From contig CM065297.1 of assembly GCA_032871835.1 (NCBI GenBank), positions 29,583,598 through 29,647,597 of the forward strand: 64,000 nucleotides of DNA, written 5' to 3'. Numbering within the stretch: the first letter of the stretch is position 1; each line of letters begins with the position of its first letter. The DNA is from Dipteronia dyeriana. Taxonomy: Eukaryota > Streptophyta > Magnoliopsida > Sapindales > Sapindaceae. Of the stretch, positions 33,382 to 47,778 are shown piece after piece. Made by a program: the position numbers and the translations under genes. The notes below the pieces were generated by a model. It was not told the DNA's origin. It worked only from the letters and a program-made list of their open reading frames with translations, and did no database searches.

Positions 33382-35603
33382 TGTAGGGAAAAAAATCCCA
33401 TAACGCGGCGGAAGCTTAAAAATAGTTTGGTATGTTTTAAATTTTTTTCCTTTAAAAGAAAGAACCTTAACCCTAGATTAATTGACGTATATTAAAAGTA
33501 TCGTACCTTTTTCTCGTGACAATTGAAGTTGTGCCAAATTGAATACGTAAGATCTTCCAATCCAATCATGAATGTGAATCACCTAAGAGTGTGGGCTTCC
33601 TTTCTTTAAATTTTGTTCACTTGTGAATTATCAATCTATTTGATTGAAACGCACGTGAACCCGATTTGATTTTTGTACACAAAACCCTATTGATGTAAAT
33701 GATACTAGTGCACTATCGAAAACAAAAATGTTCCCTTTTCTCTTTTGCTTGGCAGAATTCAACACATTATATCTATGAGTTGGTCGAATTTCGTCTAGAG
33801 TAAAAACTAAAATTTTCTCTCTCAAAATTCTCTATTGGCCGAAATTTCTCTTAAAGAAAATCTAGGGCTTGGCCGAATTTTAAAGCCTTAAATATGGAGA
33901 CTAAATCCTCCTCTAAAGAGGATTTACTTGGTGGACAAGAATCCTCTCTCTAGGAGGATTTACTTGGTGACCAAGAATCCTTACTCAAAGAATATTTCTT
34001 TTCAACACCAAGACTCCTAATCCAACTCAATAATATATTTATTCAATAACCAATTACTGAATATAAATTAAACTGTGACTATATCAAAACTTTCTAATTT
34101 GACTGACTGTCAGTTTAGAGTTTTAATAGAAATCAAATACTTTCTAATTTGACTAGATAGATAAATTCCCTTTATTTATTTACTTATCAAATATAGTATA
34201 TGATACTTATCATATTACCAACAATAATATGATATTTGGAGACCTTCTCCAACTAGGAAAAATATTTTGACTTTTAATTAAACAATTAATTAATAAATAA
34301 ATAAATTAACTTCCATTTAATTGAATAATAAAATAAAAAACAATATAATAAGCTATAATATATATCCTTGCCGCCCAAGTCCATACCTGAGCCTATCTAT
34401 TGTTTTTCCTATTTTACTAAATCCATTGGTACTTAATAAAACGTCCACATGTGAACTAGACTCATTCTTACTAAAAGAAACAAGTCAACATGCATTAACA
34501 AAATTCTAAATGGATCCATAAGTTAGCCCGGTAGAATATATTATGGGATCCATGCAAGTTCGTGTTGATTGGGGATCTTGGCTGGCTATCTAAATTTAAG
34601 GTCCAATAGACATAACATAATCACAATCAACAAATGATTCACCTATGTCCGATCTATTAATTTTAGTTCATTCCACTAAAGAACTAAAATTGAAATCTTA
34701 AATAAAGATAGAATGAGTTAATATTCCTCACTCTTACCCTAGACAATCTTAATGGAGATAGTGTATCATCGTGAAGAATACCAGTAATCGCCAAGAGCTC
34801 ATAGGCTGCCTATAGCTTTCCTAGTTACCATATTTACTCATATGACCACATTTTGAACTTGGATATTTTGACTTGTCCAGAAGCCATATTTCAATAGACA
34901 CTATTGAAAACTTAATGTTAAGAGTTAATATCCAATATCTCAAAACATACATATGATGATATTATACTCACATTTAATAAATGGAGCCACGATGTCCATA
35001 TCTATAAATGAAGTCCTCTATCGATTAACAAATGAATACCAACAAACTATCGAGGATAAACTATGCTATATAATCGTACTCATTGATAGCTCAAATAATA
35101 ACACTTGCAACCATAGGTCCATCATTTATCTTAGGATTGAGATAGACTCTCCCATTGTCTTCAAGTGGATACTTGTATCCACTGACGGTCCCAGATAAAG
35201 TATCTCACTGTGATCCTATTCATTGCACCTAGTGCACTAGATTACTTTGCCCAAAGACACCGCACTTTGATGATTTTAGACTCATCTTAACATATTTGAT
35301 CCCACTCAAATATTAGCAAAGGAATTTACAACTTTAACAAGATAAATGCGTCCAACCTTTATCTTAAGTTGTGAATATTGTTCAAGACTAACTGATGAAT
35401 TGTGTCTTTCTCATACATATGCAGATGCATGAACAATTCTTTTTTTCTTATAGTCTTTTGACCTTATGATTATTTACTTTTGACTATTTTAATAATTAAA
35501 CTAAAAATGCTATAAGATTTGTTTAAACTAGAAATCACTTTATTAATATGAAACGATTATCAAAAACATTATTACACTCTCGATGTTGAGCATAATCCTA
35601 ACA
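33382..35603 (-). repeat. LTR 1, Angela/BARE-like copia (3' LTR of element A)
   Basis: In plus orientation it begins TGTAGGGAAAAAAATCCC and ends GAGCATAATCCTAACA, about 2.22 kb. The polypurine tract (inverse, ATCTCCCACTTGG) follows. The five bases before it, GGTTG, may be the left target duplication. It holds a segment (34953-35198) that recurs in all five LTRs of this family. Confidence 0.85.
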
Positions 35604-38600
35604 ATCTCCCACTTGGTCTATAGCAAGTGTGTTATATCTCTCATTGCCATAATCTTTAGGTGCCCATCAAAACACTTTTGTGGAAGAGCCTTTGAGATTT
35701 TTCTGTTGATACGATCTTGGTTATCGTCACGTTTCCCTATGCATAATTTCACTCAGAAGATGATACTTTCTTTCAATGTGTTTCCCTCTCTTATGACTTC
35801 TTGGTTCTCTCGAATTAGCCACTGCTCCAATGTTGTCACAATAGATAGTGATCTAATTATTCGCATCAGGAACAACTTCCAAGTCAATCAAGAATTGGTG
35901 AAGCCAGACAATCTCTTTAGCAGCTTCGCATGAGGGGACATACTCAGCTTCTATGGTGAAATCAATATTACAAAATTGCTTGATACACCTCCATATGACT
36001 ATCTCTCCTTCAAAAGTGAACACAGATCCTGATGTTGATCTCCTGGAGTTAGAATCTGAGTTGAAATCAAAATCTGTATACCTAATAGGAATTAAATCCC
36101 TTCTAGAGTATATAAGCATATAATCTCTCATTTTCCTGAGATACTTGAAAGTATGTTTGATCGCCGTCTAGTGATCAGGACCAAGTTTCGATTGAAACCT
36201 ACTAATGCCAACATCAAAACAAATATATGGTCTAGTGTAGAGTATTGCATACATAAGACTCCCAACTACCGAGGTATATGGAACCCTACTCATGAAATGC
36301 TTTTCATGCTCATTCTTAGGAACTTGTTCCTTAGAAAGTTTGATTCCATGCTCATTCTTGGAATCTTGCATGGAAAATCTAGACAAGATTTTATCTATGT
36401 ATGAAGCTTAGGATAAGGCAATCGTTATATTCTTTCTATCCCTTATGATTTGGATACCGAGAATATAACTTGCTTCTTTTAAGTCCTTCATATCAAATTG
36501 CTTTGCTAACCATTCTTTTACTGATGTCAATACGTATATCATCAACTTAAAGAACTAAGAATACCAACTTGTCGCCTTTGATCCTTTTATAAACACATGG
36601 TTTATCAATATTTTGAATACATCCAAAAATTTTCATAGCTTGATCGAACCTTATGTTCTAGGATCTAGATGCTTGCTTTAATCCATACAAATCATTGCAA
36701 CTTGGAAACCTTTCCCTCTTGACACTTTTTAATGAATCCTTCTGGTTGTATCATATAGATGCTTTTGTCAAGACTTCCATTAAGGAAAACTGTCTTGAAG
36801 TCCATTTGCCAAATCTCTAGGTCTAGAGATACCGTAATGGATAAGAGTATCCTAATGGATTCAAGCATGGCCACAGGAGAGAAGGTTTCCTCATAATCGA
36901 TACCTTCCTTCTGTGTGTAAACTTTAGCTACTAATCTAGCTTTAAAGATTTCCACATTCCATCCAATCTTATCTTCCTCTTGTATACCCACTTGCACCTA
37001 ATAGGTTTTATCCCTTTTGGTAAGTATTCAAGAGATTAGACTTTATTTTTGATCATAAATTCAATTTTAGATTGCATTTCCTTTTTCCATTAGCGACAAT
37101 CAACATCTTCCATGGCTTCCTTGTACGTGTAGGGATCATCATCGTTCAGGAGATTCTCTACTGATTCTCCCTGACCGATGTATCTCTGGTTATTTACTAA
37201 CCCTTCCACTACAACGAGGAAAGGTAGGTTGTTGATCTTGTGTTGGTGTGGAACTTACAATTGGGCTAGGTTGTGAAACCTCTTGTGGACTTGTATCTCT
37301 TGAAAGCTCATTCAGGACAATTCTACTTTTAGACACAAAATTATTCATATTATCCTTTTCTAGAAATTTAGAATTTGTCGAAATAAATACTTTAAGATCT
37401 GAAAGATCATAGAAATAATAACCTTTAGTTTCTTTTTGATACCCTACAAATATACATGTTTCTGAAAAAAGACATCCATCTTTTGTCATTCCTTTTAACA
37501 CATGCACAGGACATCCAAATTTCCTTAAGTGTTGTAAACTAGGCTTTCACCCAGTCCACAACTCATACAGTGTTTTAGGAATCGACTTGGATGGTACATC
37601 GTTTAGAATGTACATAGCAGTTTGTAAAACATATCCCTAGAAAGAGTTAGGAAGCGTTGAATAACTTAACATAGACCTAACCATGTCCAAAAGAGTTCTA
37701 TTTCTCCATTATACCACCCCATTTTGCTGAGGTGTACCTGACGCAAAAAACTAAGAAATTATCCCATTATCAATAAGATATTGTTGAAACTCACCAGATA
37801 GATATTCTCCACTACAATCAGACCTCAAGATTTTTATATGTTTCTCAAGCTAATTTTCAATTCCAGCTTTAAATGCTTTGAACATGTCAAAAGCCTCGGA
37901 CTTATGTCTCTTGAGATACACATAGCCAAATCTCGAGTAATCATTTGTGAAAGTGATGAAGTACGCATATCCACCTCTAGCTTGAATGCTCATAGGACCA
38001 CACCTCCTTAGTGTGTATTAATCCTAAACATTCAGTGGCTCTTATTCCTTTGGTCAAAAACGACCTTTTGGCCATCTTACCTTCCAAACAAAATTCATAA
38101 GTTGGTTGATCATCAACCTTTAAGTCACTTAAAGGTCCATCACTAACCAATCTTTTGATCCTATCAAGGATAATATGACCTAGGCACAAATGCCGTTTCA
38201 TCTTTTGATAATTTTACTCTTTTAAGATTAAGTTCCATTGATTCTGTTTCTAACAAGTGAGAGATATTGCTATGTAAATAGAATAAACCATTTTTTAATG
38301 TAGATTTATAAACAAATTTGTTATTCTTACTAATAATAAAACCTTTATTAAAAGTAACAGAATATCCACATTTATTTAAACAAGAAACTGAAATTAAATT
38401 CCTCTTGAATTGAGGTACATAATAAAAGTCTATTAGATCTAAATGCCTATTAGAATCTAAATTAAATATAATATCTCCCACTGCATTGGCAGATACCAAT
38501 GCTCCGTTGCCTAAACGTAAGTTGAATTCATTCTCATTCGGTCTATTCTTTTCCTTGAACCCTTTCACCATAAAGGAAACACTTTCCTTTGATCTTGGTT

Positions 38601-40494
38601 ACTTTCTTGGTCTCCTTCTTAGTAGGCCCAATTTGCTTTTTCTTATGTTATCTCTTGACCTTCTTACGTGTCTTAACAGTAACAACTTTACTAACTGTAT
38701 GAATCTCCTCTCCATATATTATTACAAGGATTTTCTCTACACTTTGAACATCTTGCGTCATGCCCTGCAAGGTGTATTCCTTATTGTTCAAGGTGTAGTC
38801 CAACTTGAACTGATCAAAGGAATACGACAGTGAGTTGACAATTATACCAATTTACGTCTCACCATTTATCTCAACACCATTGAGTTCAACAATATTAAAA
38901 TGAGCTATGAATTTCATCATGTGATCTTTCACATCCTGGCCAGATTTCATCCTAAGATTCATGAAAACAATCACTGCCTCTCTCTTAGTCATCCTAGACT
39001 TCATAGCAAACATCTCTTCTAGAGACATCATTATATCGGCAACAGTCTCCATTCCTTCATGTTGTTGTTGCAACACGTCGGAGATGGTAGCCATAATGTA
39101 ACATTTGACCATCTCATCTGAAGTCTTTCACTGCTGATACTCGTCTCTTTGCTTCTCAGTAGATTCATTAGTAGGCGTTGGTGGTTTAGGAGTAGACAGA
39201 ATGAACTTATGTTTTTCAGCTTGAAACAACAACCCAATTTTCCTTTTCCATGTGACATAATTATCATCAGTCACAATGTTATCTTTTAAGATGTTGATTA
39301 GGGATGGGGTCATGACTTCTTTACAATAATAAAAATTATATAAGTAAACAATCATAATATAGCACTTTCGAATATTTATCTTGAATTAAACAAAATAATT
39401 TAATCGTAAAATTCAACGGTGATCCAACGTTCATAAATGTCACGCCTCCTTTATGAGTGCCCACCATCTACTAGTTGGACCAGGTCCACCGAATTGTTAA
39501 CATAAAAACCAGTGTTTTCAATTTTAGCATTGGGATTTTATTAACAAAAACTCTTGGGAGGATATTAATAAAATCACATTGAGTGTGTTACCAAGTTATC
39601 GACCTTCAATATATTCCCTCACGAATATCCCTCATTTAGGAGTAGATATCGTTTGGGTTAGTTTTCTAGTCTATCCTTGTAAGGAAGTATCTTGCTAAAT
39701 TCCATTCATGAATACCCATTAGGGGCTTATTACACGAAACATAAAGCTCAACTAAACTTGAAGGCCATAGGTGTTTCGAAACACCTTCACCCACTCAATT
39801 ATTTAAGGCGTGCGATTGAATTCCATAGAATGATTTATCAAGTTATATAGATGCCAATTAGATACCTAAACCATTCATTGTATGTTCATACCAAAAGAGA
39901 AATATGAGTGACACTCCTACTCTATATGTTATGTTATCAAACAATGACAAACATTGCAATATTCATGAAAATATAAATAGCTACAATTTTGGTACATCCT
40001 AGAAAAACAAGTAAATTACAATTTTTGGAATACAAAAACTCTTTTCCTAGTGAACAAGTCTTCACGCAGACATCGTTCGTTTGCACAACCTTTGGTTGCC
40101 TCCCATGGGTATGCACACCCATTGGCTCCATAAAGGGTTGTCGTGCGTAGCCCATGGCATCCATAGGGCTGCTATGCACATCCCATACCACAACAATCAT
40201 GGTTGTGTGCTCATTCACACAGACAATTGTTGTTATGGCGTGCATGGTACCAAACTTGTTCCAGTTGCTTCCAATCCTTCAAATCTTTGAATCTTCGATA
40301 CTTGAATATATTACAACAATATTTTAAACCATAAATTACCACAGTTTTTTTATTACAACAATAATATAAAAAAATTTAGCAACTACCAAAAAGGAAATTA
40401 TGGCGATGGTAGGCCACCCTTCTTGTTACAATCCCAAAACAAAAATACATTGAAATTCTAGGACAAAAATTGAGCAATAACAAATCACATTATA

Positions 40495-40498
<4 letters not shown>

Positions 40499-40531
<33 letters not shown>
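40499..40531. repeat. (TA)n microsatellite in element A leader
   Basis: An uninterrupted alternating TA run of about 33 bases lies close to the primer-binding site of element A. Confidence 0.95.
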
Positions 40532-40533
<2 letters not shown>

Positions 40534-40658
40534 TTACATTCCAATTTAAATATATATGTGAATACCTAGAATGTTATCTCTTTCTAAAACATGCATATTT
40601 ACAATAAAAATAAATAAATTCATGTATATATACATCAATTAATCAAGGGTACAACCTG

Positions 40659-40672
40659 GATCTGATACCAAT
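40659..40672 (-). other. Primer-binding site of element A
   Basis: On the minus strand the bases after the LTR read ATTGGTATCAGATCCAGG. The TGGTATCAGA part is complementary to the 3' end of initiator tRNA-Met, the usual primer of plant copia elements. Confidence 0.88.
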
Positions 40673-42928
40673 TGTAGGGAAAAAATTGTAAAACGTGGCG
40701 GAAGCGTAAAAATAGTTTGGTATATTTTAAATTTCTTTCCTTTAAAAGAAATAACCTTAACCATAAATTAATTGACATATATTAAAAGTATCGTGCCTTT
40801 TTCTCGTGATGATTAAAGTTGTGCTGAATTGAATCCGCAAGATCTTCCAATCCAATCACAAATGTGAATCACCTAGGAGTGTGATATCCCTTTCTTTGAA
40901 TTGAATACCTCAGGACGGAAGCAAACAATTTTTTTTCTTTTGTTAGTCACAATAATCCTCAAAGAGAAAACCCAAGAACTTTCGGTCAATTGTGAATTAT
41001 CAATCTATTTGATTGAAACTCGAGTGAACCCGATTTGATTTTGTACACGAAACCCTTTTGATGTAAAGGATACTAGTGTACTATAAAAAACAAAAACGTT
41101 CTCTTTTTCTCCTTTTCTCTTTTCTCCTTGACCGAATTCTACACCCTTTATCTATGACTTGATTGAATTTTTTCTAGAGCAAAAACTAAACTTTTCTCCC
41201 TCAAAATTATCTCTTGCTAGGCCAAATTCTTTCTTGAAAATTACCTAGCATGGCTGAAATTTTCATCATAGAATGCTTAGGCCTGGCCGAAATTCACAAG
41301 GGGATATATATAGGATCACAAATCCTTTCCTAAGAAGGATTTACTTGGTTGGCAAGAATCCTTTCCTTAGGTGGATTTACTTGATTGCTAAAAATCATTT
41401 TCAAAGAAGAATTCTACCCTCAGGTAGATTTACTTGGTGACCAAGAATCCTTTTCCAAAAAGAATTCTTTCCTACACCAAGTCTCCTAATCTTACTCATT
41501 AGTGTATTTGTAACCATATTAAAGACTTCCAAATTTGATTAGATAAATACTTACTTTTATTTATCTACTTATCAAATATAGTCTTTAATATTAATTATAC
41601 TACCAACAATAGTATAATTTTAGGAGACTAACTCCTACTAGGAAAAATATTTTGAATTTTAATTAAATAATTAATTAATTACCATATTAATTAATTTCCA
41701 TTTAATTAAATAATAATAAAAAATAATATTATTAAGCTATTCTAAATAGCCTTGCCACCCAACACATATATATGGGCCATATATTATTTTTCTTATTTTA
41801 TTAAATCCATTGGACCTTAATAAAAAGTCCACATGTGAACTAGACCTATTCTTGCAAATATAAACAAGTTCACATGCCTTAATACAATTCTAGATGGACC
41901 CCTAAATTGGTCTGGCAGAAAATATCAAGTGATCTATGCAAGTTCGTGTGGATTGGGGATCTTGGCGGGCTTTCTAAATTTAAGCTCCAATAGACACAAC
42001 CCAATCACAATCAACAGATGATTCACTTTGATCTGATATATTAATTTTAGTTTATTCCACTAAAGAACTAAAATTGAACTCTCAAATAAAGATAGAATAA
42101 GTTGATGTTACTCATTCATACCCTAGACAACCTTATTGGAGAAAGTGTATCCTCGTGAAGAATACCAGTAATTGTCAAGAGCTCATAGACCACTTATAGC
42201 TCTCCAAGTTACCATATTTACTCATATGACCACATTTTGAACTTGGATATTTTGACTTGTCCAGAAGCCATGTTTCAATAGACACTATTGAAAACTTAAC
42301 GTTAAGTTTCAATATCCAATACCTCAAAACATCCTTATGATGATATTCTACTCTCATTTAATAAATAGAGTCACAATGTCCATATCTATAAATGAAGTCC
42401 TCTATCGATTAACAAATGAAAAACACCAAACCATCTAGAATAGACTATGCTATATAATCGTAGTCATTGATAGCTTAAATGATAACACTTGCAACCATAA
42501 GTCCATCATTTATCTCAGGATTGAGATAGACTCTCCGATTGTCTTTAAATGAAAACTTTTATCCATTGACGGTTCTAGATAAAGTATTTCATTAAAATCC
42601 AATTCAATGCACCCAGTGCACTATATTCTTTTGCCCAAAGACACCATACTTTGATGATTTTAGACTCATCATAACACATTTGATCCCATACAAATGCTAG
42701 CAAAAGAATCTAAAACTTTGACAAGATAAAGGTGCCCAACCTTTTATCTTAGTTGTGAACAATTCTTATCTTCTCATAACCTTTTTACCTTATAATTATT
42801 TACTTTTGACAGTTACAATAATTAAATTATAAATGCTATAAGATTTGTTTAACTAAAAATCACTTTATTGATATGAAAAGATTGTCAAATACATTATTAC
42901 ACTCTTGCTATCGAGCATAATCCCAACA
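40673..42928 (-). repeat. LTR 2, shared by elements A and B
   Basis: It begins TGTAGGGAAAAAATTG and ends GAGCATAATCCCAACA (2,256 bp). A primer-binding site touches its left side (element A) and a polypurine tract, inverse GTCTCCCACTTGC, touches its right side (element B). It therefore serves as the 5' LTR of A and the 3' LTR of B. Over a sampled 190 bases it differs from LTR 1 at roughly 9 percent of positions. Confidence 0.85.
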
Positions 42929-45395
42929 GTCTCCCACTTGCTCTTTAGCAAATGTGAAATATCTCTCATCCCCATGTTCTCTAGATGCCCATCAAAACTC
43001 TTTTATGGAAGAGCCATTGTAAAAGGATCCGCTAGATTATCTGTTGACGCGATCTTGGTGATCGTCACGTTACCACTATGCACAATTTCCCTCAGAAGGT
43101 GATTTCCCTCCGAAGGTGATACTTTCTTTCATTGTGTTTCCATCTCTTATGACTTCTTGGTTCTCTTGAATTAACCACTGATTCACTATTGTCACACTAG
43201 ATAGTGTCTGCTTATTCGCATAAGAAACCGTTTCTAAGTCAATCAAGAACTGGGGGAGCTAGACAACCTCTTTAGCAGCCTCACATGCGGCAACATACTC
43301 GGCTTCCATGGTGGAATCGGCAATACAAGATTGCTTGATACTCCTCCATTTGACTGCCCCTCATTCAATGGAAAACACAGATCCTGATATTGATCTCCTG
43401 GAGTCAGATTCTGAATGAAAATCAGAATCTGTGTACCTAACAGGAATTAAATCCCCTCCAGAGTATACAAGCATATAATCTCTTATTCTCCTAAGATACT
43501 TGAAAACATTCTTGACTGCCATCCAGTGATCAGGATCAGGTTTCGTTTGAAACCTTCTAACTATGCCTATAACAAAACAAATACCTGGTATAGTGTAGAG
43601 CATTGCATACATGAGACTTCCAACTGCCGATGCATATGGAACCCTACTCAAGAATTGCTCTTCATGCTCATTCTTAGGAATTTTTCCTTAGAAAGTTTGA
43701 TTCCATGTCTGAAAGGTAACATACCTTTCTTGGAATCTTGCATGGAAAACCTAGACAAGATTTTATCTATGTTTGAAGTCTGGGATAATGCAATCGTTCT
43801 ATTCTTTCTATCCATTATGACGTGGATACCAAGAATATAACTTGCTTCTCCTAAGTCCTTCATATCAAATTGTTTTGCTAACCATTCTTTTATTGATGTC
43901 AATGCACCTACATCATTTCCGATAAGTGGTATATCATTAACGTAAAGAACTAGGAAAACCAATTTGTCACCTTTAATCCTTTTGTATATACAAGGTTCGT
44001 CAAGGTTTTGAATAAATCCAAAACTTTTCATGGCTTGATCGAACCTTATGTTCCAGGATCTAGATGCTTGCTTCAATCCATATATGGATCTTTGCAACTT
44101 GCATACCGTTTCCTCTTTACCTTTTTCAATGAATCATTCTGGTTGCATCATGTAGATGCTTTCGTCAAGACTTCCATTAAGAAAAGCTGTCTTGACGTCC
44201 ATTTACCAAATCTCTAGGTCTAGAAATTCTGCAATAGATAAGAGTATCCTAATGGATTTAAGCATGGCCACATGAGAGAAGGTTTCTTCATAATCGATAC
44301 CTTCTTTCTGTGTATAACCTTTAGCTACCAATCTAGCTTTAAAGGTTTTCACCTTTTCATCCATTCCTTTTTTCCTCTTGTATACCCATTTGCACCCGAT
44401 GGGTTTTATCCCTTTAGACAAGTCTACAAGTGACCAGATTTTTTTTTTGAACATAGATTCAATTTCGAAGTGCATTGCCTTTTGCCAGTGGCGACTATCA
44501 ACATCTTCTATTGCTTCCTTGTACGTATAGGGATCATCGTCATGCAGAAGATTCTCTACAGATTCTCCTAGACCGATGTATCTCTCGGGTTGTCTAACAA
44601 CCCTCCCACTACGATGAGGTATGGTAGATTGTTGATCTTGTGTTGGTATGGAACTTACAATTGGGTTTGGTTGCGAAACCTCTTATGGAATTGTATCTCA
44701 TAAAAGCTCATTCAAGACAATTCTACTTTTAGGAACAGTATTATTCATATAGTCCTCTTCCAGAAATTTAGCATTTGTCGAAACAAATACTTTAAGATCT
44801 AAAGGACTATAAAAATAATATCCTTTTGTTCCTTTTGGATACCCTACAAATATGCATGTTTCTGAATGGGACTCCATCTTTTCTATCTTTCCTTTTAACA
44901 CATTTGTAAGACATCCAAATATCCTTAAGTGTTGTAAACTAGGCTTTCGCCAGGTCCACAACTCATACGGTGTTTTAGAAATTGACTTAGATGGCACATC
45001 GTTTAAAATTTACATTGCAGTTTGTAAAACATATCCCTAAAAAGAATTAGGGAGCGTTGAATAACTCAACATAGACCTAACCATGTCCAAAAGAATTCTA
45101 TTTCTCCTTTCTGCCACCCCATTTTGTTGAGGTGTGCCTGGTGCAGAAAACTGAGAAATTATCCCATTATCAATAAGATATTGCTGAAACTCACCAGATA
45201 GATATTCTCCACCACGAACAGACCTCAAGATTTCTATGTGTTTCTCAAGCTGATTTTCAACTTCAGGTTTAAATGCTTTGTATATGTCGAAAGCATCAGA
45301 CTTATGTCTCATGAGATACATATAGCCAAATTTTGAGTGATCATCCATGAAAGTGATGAAGTACTCATATCCACCTCTAGCTTGAATGCTCATAT
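42929..45395 (-). pseudogene. Internal region of element B: integrase, reverse transcriptase, RNase H
   Basis: Right to left: integrase (45393-45037; [38 protein letters not shown]), SKTPYELWTWRKPSLQHLR and GYPKGTKGYYFYSP (44997-44698). Reverse transcriptase follows (44475-44203, [19 protein letters not shown]; 44097-43648, LVLYVNDIPLIG, where the usual YVDD is changed to YVND). The last part is the RNase H region (43651-43361). It belongs to the same family as A. Gag, protease and the start of integrase are missing because LTR 3 is inserted at 45396, right after the codons for the motif MSIQARGG. Confidence 0.87.
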
Positions 45396-47595
45396 TGTTG
45401 GGATTATGCTCGATAGCAAGAGTGTAATAATGTATTTGACAATCTTTTCATATTAATAAAGTGATTTCTAGTTTAACAAATATTATATCATTTATAGTTT
45501 AATTATTATAATTGTCAAAAGTAAATAGTCATATGGTCAAAAGACTATGAGAAAAGAAGAATTGTTGATACATCTAGATATGTATGAGGTAGACACAATT
45601 CTTTAGTTAGTCTTGAATAATATTCATAACTTAAGATAAAAGGTTGGGCACCTTAATCTTGTTAAAGTTGTAGATTATTTTTCTAGCATTTGAGTGAGAT
45701 CAAATGTATTATGATGAGTCTAAAATCATTAAAGTGTGGTGTCTTTGGGCAAAAGAATCTAGTGCACTGGGTGCATTGAATAGGATCACAACGAAATACT
45801 TTATCTAGAACCGTCAATGGATAAAAGTTTTCATTTGAAGACAATCGGAGAGTCTATCTTAATCCTAAGATAAATGATGGACTTATGGTTGCAAGTGTTA
45901 TCATTTGAGCTATCAATGAGTATGATTATATAGCATAGTCTATCCTCGATAGTTTGGTGGTATTCATTTGTTAATCGATAAAGGACTTCATTTATAGATA
46001 TGGACATCGTGACTCCATTTATTAAAGAAGAGTAGAATATCATCATATAGATGTTATGAGGTATTAGATACTAAATCTTAACGTTAATTTTTCAATAGTG
46101 TCTATTTGAACATGGCTTCTAGACAAGTCAAAATATCCAAGTTCAAAATGTGGTCATATGAGTAAATATGGTAACTTGGAGAGCTATAGGCAGTCTATGA
46201 GCTCTTGGCGATTACTGATATTCTTCACGAGGATACACTTTCTTCAATAAGGTTGTCTAGGGTATGAATGAGTAACATCAACTTATTCTATCTTTATGTA
46301 CGAGTTCAATTTTAGTTCTTTAGTGGAATGAACTAAAATTAAATAGATCAGATCTAAGTGAATCATTTGTTGATTGTGATTAGGTTGTGTCTATTGGAGC
46401 TTAAATTTAGATAGCCCGCCAAGATCCCCGATCCACACGAACTTGCATGGATCACTTGATATATTCTAGTGGACCAATTTATTGTATTAAGGCATGTGAA
46501 CTTGTTTATTTTTGAAAGAATAAGTCTAGTTCACATGTGGACTTTTTATTAAGGTCCAATGGATTTAATAAAATAAGAAAAATAATATATGGCCCACATA
46601 CATGTATGGGCGGCAAGGCTATTTAGAATAGCTTTATTATATTATATTATTTTATTATTTAATTAAATGAAAATTAATTAACTTGTTGATTAATTAATTA
46701 TTTAATTAAAAGTAAAAAAAAAATTCCTAGTAGGAGATGGTCTCCAAAAATTATACTGTTGTTGGTAGTATAATTAATATTAAAGACTATATTTGATAAG
46801 TAGATAAATAAAAGGAATTATTTATCTAATCAAATTAGGAAGTCTTTAATATGGTTACAAATACACTATTAAGTTGGATTAGGAGTCTTGGTGTAGGAAA
46901 GAATTTCTTTTGGTAAAGGATTCTTAACCACCAAGTAAATCCACCTAAGGATAGGATTCTTAACCACCAAGTAAATCCTTCTTAGGAGAGGATTTAGTCT
47001 CCTATATATAATACCTATTAAATTCGACCAAGAACGAATTTTTGGTGTGAGAATTGTTTGTTATTTGTTTTTTTTTATTGTTATATGTATATAAAAAACT
47101 TCTTCCAACTCATTGTGTGAAGAATTCGGCCAAGCATAGAGAAAAGAGGGAACGTTTTTGTTTTCGATAGTACACTAGTATTATTTGCATCAAAAGGGTT
47201 TTGTGTACAACATTGAATCAAGGTTCTCGCAAGTTTCAATCAAATTGATTGATAATTCAAAAGTGACCAGAAGTTCTTGGTTTTTCTCTTGGAGGATTGT
47301 TGTGACTAACAAAGAAGAAGATTTTGTTTGTTTCCATCATCAGGTATACAATTTAAAGAAAGGGAGCCCACACTCCTAGGTGATTCACGTTCGTGATTGG
47401 ATTGGAAGATCTTGCAGATTCAATTCGACGCTAGTTCAATCGTCACGAAAAAAAAAGGTACGATACTTTTTATAAACACCAATTAATCTAGGGTTAAGGT
47501 TCTTGTTATTTAAAGGGAACATTTTTATTTATACGAAAACCCTAATTTTTAAAATTTTCTCACGCTTCCGCTGCGTGTGTTTTATTTTTCCTATA
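45396..47595 (+). repeat. LTR 3, 5' LTR of element C (opposite orientation)
   Basis: This is the reverse complement of the same LTR family. It starts TGTTGGGATTATGCTCGATA and ends TTTTTCCTATA, directly followed by a plus-strand primer-binding site. The five bases before it, CATAT, may be the target duplication in element B. Its part 45737-46297 is almost identical to 49365-49925 of LTR 4 in inverse orientation. Confidence 0.87.
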
Positions 47596-47778
47596 ATTGG
47601 TATCAGAGCCTGGTTGTACCCTTGATTAATTGATGTATGTGTAGGTGAATCTTTTTCTTTTAATTGTATACATATGATTGTTTTAAGAAGAGATGACACT
47701 CTAGGTATTCGTATATATATTTACATTGGAATGTATGGCTATATATATGTTTTATATGTTGTTTGTTATTGCTCAATT
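47596..47778 (+). other. Primer-binding site and truncated leader of element C
   Basis: ATTGGTATCAGAGCCTGGTT directly follows LTR 3; the TGGTATCAGAGC part (47598-47609) pairs with initiator tRNA-Met. The next roughly 170 bases match, in inverse, the leader of element A (TGTACCCTTGATTAATTGAT, ending at TTGCTCAATT). The leader stops at LTR 4, so element E inserted here; CAATT at 47774-47778 may be its target duplication. Confidence 0.85.

Larger units (their letters stand above)
35604..40672 (-). pseudogene. Internal region of element A: gag-pol, Angela/BARE-like copia
   Basis: Reading right to left, there is a leader of about 1.3 kb (40660 to 39356). Gag follows at 39355-38852 (TDDNYVTWKRKIGLLFQAEKH, MKSGQDVKDHMMKF). 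Next come the protease/pre-integrase part at 38571-37977 (YYVPQFKRNLISVSCLNKCG, LCLGHIILDRIKRLV), integrase remains, and the GYQKETKGYYFY segment at 37507-37190. Reverse transcriptase pieces (36997-36692, [20 protein letters not shown]; 36386-36168) and RNase H (36131-35853, RRSTSGSVFTFEG) complete it. The order is that of Ty1/copia. Frames are interrupted by many stops and shifts, so no protein can be made. Confidence 0.87.

Noticed and set aside
39937..40245. Frame of 102 residues in the leader of element A, with an antisense partner
   Set aside because: It has no known domain. It lies between primer site and gag in a non-coding leader and is histidine-rich by composition. Antisense frames of similar length exist.
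40659..40672. tRNA-like motif TGGTATCAGA, also at 26377-26390, 47598-47609 and 63627-63639
   Set aside because: It is only the primer-binding site next to an LTR. No cloverleaf or A and B box follows, so these are not tRNA genes.
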